DNA of 5,729 nt, from NCBI GenBank assembly GCA_040752195.1, contig JBFMFC010000111.1:1-5729 (forward strand). Direction: 5' to 3'. The translations under genes and the position numbers were made by a program. A model generated the notes under the pieces. The model had not been told where the DNA came from. It did not search any database and worked only from the letters and a program-made list of their open reading frames with translations. Positions 1 to 5,595 of this stretch are shown one piece after another. Position 1 is the first letter of the stretch; each line of letters starts with the position of its first letter. This stretch comes from DSNY01 sp040752195 (GTDB lineage: Bacteria > Pseudomonadota > Gammaproteobacteria > Burkholderiales > Burkholderiaceae_F).

Positions 1-185
1 CGCCCGACGGCTATGTGCTGCATCTGGAGCCGCCGTGGCGCGACTATCCGAGCGGCGACGTGGCGGCCGACACCGCGCGGATGAACGCCGAGATCGAACG
101 CTGGGTGCGGCGCCTGCCCGATCAGTATCTGTGGACGCACAAGCGCTTCAAGACGCGGCCCGCCGGCGCGCCTTCGTTGTACTGA
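1..185 (+). CDS. lpxL: LpxL/HtrB-type lipid A biosynthesis acyltransferase, C-terminal end only
   Basis: This is the 3' end of a gene that starts before the window; the first whole codon is at base 3 and TGA is at 183-185, leaving 60 residues. The visible tail contains HLEPPWRDYPSGD, then an N-A-E-I-E-R-W helix, then PDQYLWTHKRFKTRP, which is the typical ending of LpxL/LpxM/HtrB lysophospholipid acyltransferases (QYLW-H-RFKTRP). The family adds a secondary acyl chain to lipid A on the cytoplasmic face of the inner membrane. The catalytic HX4D motif lies upstream and cannot be checked. In Burkholderiales an lpxL-type gene is commonly found just upstream of dapF, which agrees with this context. 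Whether it is the LpxL or another late-acyltransferase paralogue cannot be decided from the tail alone. Confidence 0.88.
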   Translation, partial: PDGYVLHLEPPWRDYPSGDVAADTARMNAEIERWVRRLPDQYLWTHKRFKTRPAGAPSLY

Positions 186-206
186 TGCGTTCGCGCAGTT
201 CGTCGT

Positions 207-231
207 GCCGCGGGCTCGCCCCGACCGCGGC
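207..231. other. GC-rich inverted repeat between convergent reading frames
   Basis: GCCGCGG at 207-213 and CCGCGGC at 225-231 can form a 7-bp perfect stem with an 11-base loop. It lies just after the lpxL stop (185) and just after the stop of the minus-strand Ig-tail frame (238), which is where a shared terminator would sit. Neither strand has a T-run after the stem, so it is not a canonical intrinsic terminator. It may be an imperfect terminator, an mRNA 3'-end stabiliser, or chance in GC-rich DNA. Confidence 0.3.
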
Positions 232-237
232 CGACCG

Positions 238-426
238 TCACCGCACCGTCAGCGTCGCTGCATTGCTGGTCACCGAGCCGTACGCGTTGGAGACGACGAC
301 GCTGAACTGCGCGCCGTTGTCGGCGGCCGTGGCGGCGGCGAGCGCGGCGGTTACGGCGACGGCGCGTAAGCGCTTGCGAGTGCCCGAAACATGCGATGCG
401 GTCAGGGTGTTCGCGAGTATGCGCAT
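238..426 (-). pseudogene. Orphan Ig-like domain tail behind a signal-like leader (probable gene remnant)
   Basis: A 62-codon minus-strand frame starts with ATG (complement of 424-426), preceded by a strong Shine-Dalgarno AGGGAGGT about 5 bases upstream, and ends with TGA at 240-238. Residues 1-22 are basic and unremarkable. Residues 17-35 read as Arg/Lys (RKRLR) followed by an Ala/Val-rich stretch (AVAVTAALAAATAA), like a Sec signal peptide. Residues 36-62 (DNGAQFSVVVSNAYGS, then VTSNAATLTVR) match the final strands of the bacterial Ig-like repeats found in large surface or secreted proteins. Such a domain is normally about 80-90 residues, and the earlier part with its usual Y-x-W core is absent in all minus-strand frames upstream. 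I infer a gene that lost its middle by deletion, leaving the start and the last Ig strands. A translated small secreted protein is the alternative. It is convergent to lpxL and divergent from dapF. Confidence 0.5.
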
Positions 427-541
427 GTGTGACCTCCCTGGACGGTGATGCGTGGTCAAGCATGGGCGAGCACGCGCAGAACGCGCGGTGACGGCGGCGG
501 CTTCCGTCAGGTTTGCAACACGCGGTAACGGGGGCCGCGTT

Positions 542-557
542 GCTGCGCGCGCGCAGC
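542..557. repeat. 16-bp perfect palindrome upstream of dapF
   Basis: GCTGCGCGCGCGCAGC is identical to its reverse complement. It ends 20 bases before the -10-like box of dapF, so it covers the zone where a -35 element would be. It could be an operator or a cruciform/Z-DNA-prone element, because the core alternates C and G. It could also be chance, since GCGC runs are common in DNA of this composition. Confidence 0.4.
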
Positions 558-577
558 GGCTCGTACGGGCGCTGGGC

Positions 578-583
578 GATAAT
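578..583 (+). promoter_or_regulatory. Candidate -10 element for dapF, implying a leaderless mRNA
   Basis: GATAAT differs from the TATAAT consensus at one base and is an AT-rich island in GC-rich DNA. It ends 7 bases before the dapF ATG at 591, so transcription from it would begin at or next to the start codon. The bases between the box and the ATG (CCCCCGC) contain no Shine-Dalgarno sequence, which fits leaderless translation. No good -35 is visible (AGCGGC at 17-bp spacing), so the promoter call is an inference. Confidence 0.45.
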
Positions 584-590
584 CCCCCGC

Positions 591-1454
591 ATGAGACTGC
601 GGTTCACCAAGATGCAGGGCGCCGGCAACGACTTCGTGATGCTCAACGGCATCGCGCAGCGCATCGAACTGTCGCCGGCGCTCGTGCGCGCGCTGGCGGA
701 TCGCCGCTTCGGCATCGGCGCCGACCAGATCCTCGTGGTCGAGCCGTCCCCGCTGCCGGGTGTGGACTTCGGCTACCGGATCTTCAACGCCGACGGCGGC
801 GAGGTCGAGCAGTGCGGCAACGGCGCTCGCTGCTTCGTGAAGTTCGTTCACGACCAGGGCCTGACGACCAAGCGCGCGATCCGCGTGGCGACGAAAAGCG
901 GCGTCATCGAGCCGCGGCTGGAGGACGACGGCGACGTGACCGTCGACATGGGTCCGCCGATCTTCGATCCGCCGCGCGTGCCGTTCGAAGCGAACGGCTT
1001 GGTCGCGCGTGCCGAACACCGCATGCAGCTGTGGCCGCTCGTCGTGCACGGGCGAGAGCTGTGGTTCTCGGTGCTGTCGATGGGCAATCCGCATGCGGTG
1101 CAGGTCGTCGACGACGTCGATGACGCCCCGGTCGCGCGCGACGGCCCGGTGATCGAACACCACCCGCGGTTTCCGAACCGCGTCAATGCGGGCTACATGC
1201 AGATCGTCGACCGGCACACGATCCGCCTGCGCGTGTGGGAGCGCGGTGCCGGCGAGACGCTCGCCTGCGGGACCGGCGCGTGCGCCGCCGCGGTCGCGGG
1301 AATTCAGCGCGGCCTTCTCGACTCCCCGGTCACGGTGCACGTGCGTGGAGGGCGGCTGCGCGTCGCGTGGGACGGTGCGGACGATGGCGCCCGGCACCCG
1401 GTTTGGCTGACCGGCCCGGCGTTGAAGGTTTTCGAAGGGGAGATCGAGATTTGA
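591..1454 (+). CDS. dapF: Diaminopimelate epimerase
   Basis: The product of 287 residues converts LL-diaminopimelate to meso-diaminopimelate in the cytoplasm, the step that supplies both lysine synthesis and peptidoglycan cross-linking. The start at 591 gives MRLRFTKMQGAGNDFV, the standard DapF N-terminus with the substrate-binding GAGNDF motif at residues 10-15. Both cysteines of the two-base, cofactor-independent mechanism are present: Cys75 in EQCGNGARC and Cys226 in LACGTGACA. Other family signatures are GNPHAV at 165-170 and the ER-GAGET segment at 217-223. The length is close to the usual 275-290, so the enzyme looks intact. It is the first gene of a four-gene run, and its TGA overlaps the TTG start of the DUF484 gene. 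There is no ribosome binding site before the ATG, only a -10-like box. Earlier in-frame ATGs from 513 would add residues not seen in the family. Confidence 0.97.
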   Translation: MRLRFTKMQGAGNDFVMLNGIAQRIELSPALVRALADRRFGIGADQILVVEPSPLPGVDFGYRIFNADGGEVEQCGNGARCFVKFVHDQGLTTKRAIRVATKSGVIEPRLEDDGDVTVDMGPPIFDPPRVPFEANGLVARAEHRMQLWPLVVHGRELWFSVLSMGNPHAVQVVDDVDDAPVARDGPVIEHHPRFPNRVNAGYMQIVDRHTIRLRVWERGAGETLACGTGACAAAVAGIQRGLLDSPVTVHVRGGRLRVAWDGADDGARHPVWLTGPALKVFEGEIEI

Positions 1455-2113
1455 AGTTCGACGACGTCGCGCGCTACCTGGCCGAGCATCCGGACTTCTT
1501 CGAACAGCATCCGGAGCTGCTCGGCGCCATCAACATCCCGCACCCGCAGAACGGGCAGGCGATCTCGCTGGTCGAGCGTCAGTCGCTGCTGCTGCGCGAT
1601 CGCATCCGCGCGCTCGAGGCGCGCATCGCCGAGATGCTGCGCCACGGGGAGGAAAACGACGTCATCGCCGACAAGGTCGTTCAGTGGGCGCGCGCGCTGC
1701 TGCTGCAGACCGATCCGGCCCGGCTGCCCTCGACCGCGGTCGACGAATTGAAGCGCCTGTTCGCGGTGCCGTTCGGCGCGGTCCGCGTATGGGACGTGCA
1801 GCCCGCGTACGCGGGGATCGCCTGCGCCGAAGCGGTCAGCGACGACATCAAGCGGCTCGCCTCCAGCATGCAGGCGCCGTTCTGCGGCTCCAACGTCGGC
1901 TTCGAGGCGGCGCGCTGGATGGCCGCCGACGACAGCGCGGTGCGCAGCCTCGCGATGCTGCCGCTGCGCATCGGCGCCCATGCGGACGCCTTCGGGCTGC
2001 TCGTGCTCGGCTCGCCCGACAAGGACCGCTTTCAGATCACGATGGGGACGGCCTTCCTGGCGCGGATCGCCGAGCTCGCGAGCGCGGCGCTCGCCCGATT
2101 GCGCGCGGGATGA
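1451..2113 (+). CDS. DUF484 family protein (YigA-like)
   Basis: The product has 220 residues and unknown biochemical function. Its N-terminus carries the DUF484 signature: YLAEHPDFFEQHPELL (residues 9-24), then PHPQNGQAISLVERQ (30-44). A charged segment at about 43-65 (LLLRDRIRALEARIAEML) looks like a short coiled coil. The rest, from about 75, has the pattern of a GAF-like domain, including the late stretch LPLRIGAHADAFGLLVLGS. The start is TTG at 1451, inside the dapF stop (TTGA), with AAGGGGAG at 1435-1442 as a well-placed ribosome binding site. The family N-terminus begins exactly here and no Met codon precedes it in frame nearby. The gene ends in an ATGA overlap with xerC. The family regularly lies between dapF and xerC, so a link to recombination or the cell cycle is often guessed, but nothing in this sequence proves it. 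Confidence 0.93.
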   Translation: MKFDDVARYLAEHPDFFEQHPELLGAINIPHPQNGQAISLVERQSLLLRDRIRALEARIAEMLRHGEENDVIADKVVQWARALLLQTDPARLPSTAVDELKRLFAVPFGAVRVWDVQPAYAGIACAEAVSDDIKRLASSMQAPFCGSNVGFEAARWMAADDSAVRSLAMLPLRIGAHADAFGLLVLGSPDKDRFQITMGTAFLARIAELASAALARLRAG

Positions 2114-3066
2114 GCGCAGCCGCCAAGTCCGCACTGCCGCCGGCGGCGGCGAAGTACCTTGAGCAGATCGCCTCGCAGCGCCGGCTCGCCGCACTGACCG
2201 TCGACGCCTACCGGCGCGATCTGCAAAAACTCGCCGAACTTGCTGGCGCGACGCCGCTGGAGCGGCTCGTCGGCGCCGACTTGCGCCGCTTCGTCGCGAA
2301 GCTGCACGGCGCCGGACTCGGCGCAGCGTCGCTGGCGCGCACGCTCTCGGCGTGGCGCAGCTTCTATCGCTGGCTGGGTGGTCAGGGTGTGGTCGGCGCG
2401 AATCCGGCGCTCGGCATCCGCGCGCCCAAGCGCGCGCGGCCGCTGCCGAAGGCGCTGGCCCCCGACCAGGCTGTTCAACTCGCAGCGCACGAAACCGACG
2501 GCTCGCCGCTGGCGTTGCGCGACCGCGCGATGGTCGAGCTGCTGTACTCGAGCGGGCTGCGGCTCGCCGAGCTGGTGAGCGTTGACTGGCGGCACTTCCC
2601 GGCGCAAGGGCGCCGCCCCGCGTCGACGAGCTGGATCGACCTCGAAGCGAGCGAAGTCACCGTCACCGGCAAGGGCGGCAAGACGCGCACGGTGCCGATC
2701 GGCACCGCGGCCGCACAGGCGTTGCGCGCGTGGCTTGCGGCGCGCGCCGCGCTGCCGCGCGCCGACGAGCGCGCGCTGTTCGTCTCTGCGCGCGGCGCCC
2801 GGATCGCGCCGCGCAGCGTGCAGCAACGGCTCGCGCTGCTCGCGCGTCGGCTCGGCCTCGGCGTCCACGTTCATCCGCACGTGCTGCGGCACTCGATGGC
2901 CTCGCACGTGCTGCAGTCCAGCGGCGACCTGCGCGCGGTGCAGGAACTGCTCGGCCACGCGAACATCGCGACCACGCAGATCTACACGAAGCTCGACTGG
3001 CAGCACCTGGCGAGCATCTACGACGCTGCGCATCCCCGCGCGAAGGCGAAGAGCGGCAAGCCTTGA
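2110..3066 (+). CDS. xerC: Tyrosine recombinase XerC
   Basis: This 318-residue site-specific recombinase acts with XerD at dif near the terminus to resolve chromosome dimers before division. The N-terminal SAM-like core-binding domain spans about 10-100 (with YLEQIASQRRLAALTVDAYRRDL at its start), and the catalytic domain about 110-310. All catalytic residues are visible: Arg151 (SSGLRLAEL), Lys188 (GKGGKTR), His257 and Arg260 (HPHVLRHS), His283 (LLGHANI) and the nucleophile Tyr292 (QIYTKLD). Compared with E. coli XerC there is an extra stretch of about 13 residues between the catalytic Arg and Lys (around 164-176). The C-terminal tail is basic (AKAKSGKP). The start ATG lies in the ATGA overlap with the DUF484 gene and the stop lies in the TTGA overlap with rlmI. 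XerC rather than XerD is chosen from the dapF-DUF484-xerC context. Confidence 0.96.
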   Translation: MSAAAKSALPPAAAKYLEQIASQRRLAALTVDAYRRDLQKLAELAGATPLERLVGADLRRFVAKLHGAGLGAASLARTLSAWRSFYRWLGGQGVVGANPALGIRAPKRARPLPKALAPDQAVQLAAHETDGSPLALRDRAMVELLYSSGLRLAELVSVDWRHFPAQGRRPASTSWIDLEASEVTVTGKGGKTRTVPIGTAAAQALRAWLAARAALPRADERALFVSARGARIAPRSVQQRLALLARRLGLGVHVHPHVLRHSMASHVLQSSGDLRAVQELLGHANIATTQIYTKLDWQHLASIYDAAHPRAKAKSGKP

Positions 3067-4277
3067 AGGTCGACGGCGAGCTGGTCCTGAAACCGGGCAA
3101 GGAGCGCTCGCTCGTGCGGCGCCATCCGTGGGTCTACGCGACCGCGGTCGCGCGAGTTGCCGGCCGGCCGGCCGCGGGCGCGACGGTTGCCGTTCGCGCA
3201 GCCGACGGAACGTGGCTCGCGTGGGCCGCGTATTCGCCGGCGTCGTCGATCCGAGCGCGCTGCTGGAGCTTCGTCGAGAGCGATCCGATCGACGCGGACT
3301 GGTTCGCGGCGCGCGTGCGCGCGGCCGTCGCCCGCCGCACGGCGCTCCTCGATGCGACGAACGCGGTCCGCCTCGTCTTCGGCGAGGCCGACGGGCTGCC
3401 GGGCCTGATCGTCGACCGCTACGCCGACCAGCTCGTCGTTCAGTTCCAGGCCGCGGGCGTCGAGGCGCAGCGCGACGTCCTGCTCGATGCGCTCGTCTCC
3501 GCGACGGGCTGCGCGAACGTCTACGACCGCTCCGACAGCGCGACGCGTCAGCGCGAGGGACTTGCGCCATCGACCGGCGTCGTGCGCGGCGCCGAACCGC
3601 CCGACCTCGTCGAGGTGCACGAGTACGGAACCCGCTACCTCGTCGACGTGCGGCGCGGCCACAAGACCGGCTTCTACATCGACCAGCGCGACAACCGCCG
3701 GGCAGCCGGCGAGCTCGCTGCGCAGCTCGCGCGCGCGAACGGCCGCGCGCCCGCGCTGCTGAACTGTTTCTGCTACACGGGCGGCTTTTCGGTCGCGGCG
3801 GCGCGCGGCGGCGCGACGCCGGTGCTGTCGATCGACTCGTCGGCCGATGCGCTCGCGCTGGCGCGCCGCAATTGGGCGCTGAACGGACTCGATCCGGCGG
3901 CTGCCGAGTGGCGGGCCGCCGACGTGTTCGACGCGCTGCGGGCGCTGCGCGACGAGGGCCGCCGCTTCGACCTGATCGTGCTCGATCCGCCGAAGTTCGC
4001 CGCCAGCCACCATCATGTCGAGCGCGCCGCGCGCGCGTACAAGGACATCAACCTGTCGGCGCTGCGGCTGCTCGCGCCGGGCGGCCGTCTGCTGACGTTC
4101 TCGTGCTCGGGCGCAATCGACGTCGATCTGTTCCAGAAGATCGTCGCCGGCGCCGTGATCGACGCGCGCGTCGACTGCCAGCTGCTCGCACGGCTTGCGG
4201 CCGGCGCCGACCATCCGCTTCTGATGACGCACCCCGAAGGCGAGTACTTGAAGGGACTGCTGCTGGCCCGCATCTAG
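3063..4277 (+). CDS. rlmI: 23S rRNA m5C methyltransferase, RlmI-like (class I, SAM-dependent)
   Basis: The 404-residue product closely resembles E. coli RlmI (396 residues), which methylates C1962 of 23S rRNA. A PUA domain covers about 5-85, starting LVLKPGKERSLVRRHPWVY and including AYSPASSIRAR. Next come YDRSD and the family block GHKTGFYIDQRDNR (199-212). The Rossmann methyltransferase domain has SAM motif I NCFCYTGGFS at 234-243, the DPPKF motif at 308-312, and FSCSG with Cys348, which is the likely nucleophile by family analogy. The end (DHPLLMTHPEGEYLKGLL) also matches RlmI. The start is TTG at 3063, inside the xerC stop (TTGA). Its ribosome binding site is weak (GAAGAG about 13 bases upstream), which suggests coupling to xerC translation. 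No in-frame ATG exists near the start of the conserved region. Confidence 0.93.
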   Translation: MKVDGELVLKPGKERSLVRRHPWVYATAVARVAGRPAAGATVAVRAADGTWLAWAAYSPASSIRARCWSFVESDPIDADWFAARVRAAVARRTALLDATNAVRLVFGEADGLPGLIVDRYADQLVVQFQAAGVEAQRDVLLDALVSATGCANVYDRSDSATRQREGLAPSTGVVRGAEPPDLVEVHEYGTRYLVDVRRGHKTGFYIDQRDNRRAAGELAAQLARANGRAPALLNCFCYTGGFSVAAARGGATPVLSIDSSADALALARRNWALNGLDPAAAEWRAADVFDALRALRDEGRRFDLIVLDPPKFAASHHHVERAARAYKDINLSALRLLAPGGRLLTFSCSGAIDVDLFQKIVAGAVIDARVDCQLLARLAAGADHPLLMTHPEGEYLKGLLLARI

Positions 4278-4307
4278 GGCGTCCGCCGGACGGGCGGGGG
4301 ATTTGAC

Positions 4308-4313
4308 TACACT
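4308..4313 (+). promoter_or_regulatory. Weak candidate -10 element ahead of the short ORF and the GTPase gene
   Basis: After the rlmI stop (4277) the sequence becomes locally AT-rich (ATTTGACTACACTA, 4301-4314). TACACT at 4308-4313 matches four of six -10 consensus positions. TTGACT at 4303-4308 looks like a -35 box but overlaps it and has no good -10 at normal spacing downstream. No convincing -35 precedes TACACT. I see no Zur-type AT-rich palindrome here. The GTPase could still be transcribed partly by readthrough from rlmI, because no T-tailed terminator separates them. Confidence 0.3.
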
Positions 4314-4317
4314 ACGC

Positions 4318-4331
4318 GCCCTTTTCAGGGC
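4318..4331 (+). other. Small hairpin near the predicted 5' end of the GTPase transcript
   Basis: GCCCT (4318-4322) and AGGGC (4327-4331) form a perfect 5-bp stem around a TTTC loop. It lies 5 bases after the TACACT box, at the expected transcript 5' end, where it could protect the mRNA. There is no T-run, so it is not an intrinsic terminator. A separate 5-bp stem (CGTCC/GGACG, 4280-4292) follows the rlmI stop, also without a T-run. Confidence 0.3.
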
Positions 4332-4365
4332 CGCCGCCCCGCGCGCCGGCGCGCAGGAGACCGCA

Positions 4366-4437
4366 ATGAACGATCCGCAAGCCCTCGCCGCCGTGCGCAC
4401 CGGGTTCGGCTCGGGCGTTCCGCGCAGCGCGCACTAG
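4366..4437 (+). CDS. Possible 23-residue leader peptide upstream of the GTPase gene
   Basis: A short frame starts with ATG at 4366 and ends with TAG at 4435-4437. It has an excellent Shine-Dalgarno, AGGAG at 4355-4359, six bases before the ATG. The peptide begins MNDPQALAAV and ends VPRSAH; I recognise no family and see no membrane segment, metal motif or run of one amino acid typical of attenuators. The stop is 27 bases before the GTPase ATG, so translation could be coupled. The 11-base stretch around its ribosome binding site (from 4352) recurs with one mismatch exactly 100 bases later, ahead of the GTPase start (from 4452). It may be a true leader peptide, an old duplicated start region, or chance. 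Confidence 0.4.
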   Translation: MNDPQALAAVRTGFGSGVPRSAH

Positions 4438-4464
4438 CCTTCGCCGAGACCCGCAGGAGTCCTC

Positions 4465-5547
4465 ATGCAAGCCACCGAGCCACATGTACCGGTCACCGTT
4501 CTGACGGGTTTTCTGGGCGCAGGCAAGACGACGCTGCTGAACCGCATCCTCAGGGAGCAGCACGGCCACCGGATCGCGGTGATCGAAAACGAGTTCGGAC
4601 CCGAGGGCGTCGACAACGAGCTGCTGATCGCGGACACCGACGAGCAGATCGTCGAGATGAACAACGGCTGCATCTGCTGCACCGTGCGCGGCGATCTCGT
4701 GCGCATCCTCGCCGACCTGAAGGACAAGCGCGAGAAGGGGTTGCTCGGCTTCGACCGCGTGATCATCGAGACGACCGGCATGGCCAATCCCGGCCCGGTC
4801 ACGCAGACCTTCTTCATGGAGGACAACATCTCCTCCTACTACCTGCTCGACGGCGTGATCACCGTCGTCGACGCCAAGCACGGACACGACACGCTCGACG
4901 CGCAGCCCGAGGCTCAGAACCAGGTCGGCTTCGCCGATCGCATCCTGCTGTCAAAGACCGATCTGGTCGACGCCGACGAGCTGGCGTCGCTGCGCGAACG
5001 CCTGGTCCGGATGAACCCGCGTGCGCCGATCAAGCCGGTGCACATGGGGCAGGTGCCGATCGGCGAGATCCTCGACATCCGCGGCTTCAACCTGAACGCG
5101 ATCCTCGAGATCGACCCGGATTTCCTCGCCGCCGATCATCCGGACGCGGCGAAGGCGCGCCATGAGGCAGGGTACGACTGCGGTCACGACTGCGATCACG
5201 ATCACGACCATCACCATCATCACGGCCATGGCCACCATCACCACGACGATGCAATCAAGGCCTTCGTTTTCCAGTCGGACCGGCCCTTCGATCCGGCGAA
5301 GTTGGAGGACTACATGGGTGCGCTGACTCAGGTTTACGGGCAGGACATGCTTCGGTATAAAGGCGTGCTTTTTATGGACGGCAGCCCGCGCCGCATGATT
5401 TTCCAGGGCGTGCACATGCTGATGGGAGCGGACGTGGGCCGGCCTTGGGGTAGGGAAGAGAAACCGGCCAGCAAGATCGTGTTCATCGGTCGCAATCTTC
5501 CGAAGGATGCGATTCTCAAGGGACTCGAGGCCTGTCTTGCGCGGTAA
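4465..5547 (+). CDS. COG0523 (CobW/ZNG1-like) GTPase, putative metal chaperone
   Basis: The product has 360 residues. The G3E-type GTPase domain begins with Walker A GFLGAGKTT (15-23), then IENEFGPEGVDNELL (40-54), the metal-binding CxCC motif in GCICCTVRGDL (Cys69, Cys71, Cys72), ETTG (102-105) and the guanine-specificity motif SKTD (163-166). Residues 239-260 form a Cys/His-rich loop with two Cys and thirteen His. A CobW C-terminal domain follows (about 263-358). COG0523 proteins use GTP hydrolysis to deliver metals, often zinc, to client proteins. The CxCC plus His loop points to zinc or a similar ion, but the client is not shown by sequence. A cobalamin role (true CobW) is unlikely because no cobalamin genes are nearby. 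AGGAG at 4455-4459 sits five bases before the ATG. The gene is separated from rlmI by a short ORF and a weak promoter, and a basic protein gene follows after 48 bases. Confidence 0.92.
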   Translation: MQATEPHVPVTVLTGFLGAGKTTLLNRILREQHGHRIAVIENEFGPEGVDNELLIADTDEQIVEMNNGCICCTVRGDLVRILADLKDKREKGLLGFDRVIIETTGMANPGPVTQTFFMEDNISSYYLLDGVITVVDAKHGHDTLDAQPEAQNQVGFADRILLSKTDLVDADELASLRERLVRMNPRAPIKPVHMGQVPIGEILDIRGFNLNAILEIDPDFLAADHPDAAKARHEAGYDCGHDCDHDHDHHHHHGHGHHHHDDAIKAFVFQSDRPFDPAKLEDYMGALTQVYGQDMLRYKGVLFMDGSPRRMIFQGVHMLMGADVGRPWGREEKPASKIVFIGRNLPKDAILKGLEACLAR

Positions 5548-5595
5548 CGCTGGCGCACTGCCGGCGGCAAGCGGGCAGCAATTGGGGTAGCAAAC

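Noticed and set aside
2032..3570. 512-codon open frame on the minus strand across xerC and rlmI
   Set aside because: It is antisense to two well-conserved genes, is full of Arg/Pro/Ala as expected from GC-rich shadow frames, and shows no recognisable domain.
4280..4292. Hairpin CGTCC-GCC-GGACG right after the rlmI stop as an intrinsic terminator
   Set aside because: The stem is only 5 bp and is followed by GGCGGGGG rather than a T-run.
2582..4306. 574-codon plus-strand frame across the xerC-rlmI junction
   Set aside because: Arg/Ala-rich shadow in another frame of two genes with full catalytic motifs.
4303..4308. TTGACT as a -35 box
   Set aside because: At 16-18 base spacing downstream there is only CAGGGC-like sequence, with no -10 match.
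3018..4400. 460-codon open frame on the minus strand across rlmI
   Set aside because: Antisense to clear RlmI motifs; composition is that of a shadow frame in high-GC DNA.
5558..5578. Inverted repeat CTGCC/GGCAG after the GTPase stop as a terminator
   Set aside because: The 5-bp stem has an 11-base loop and no T-run follows; it is equally likely by chance.
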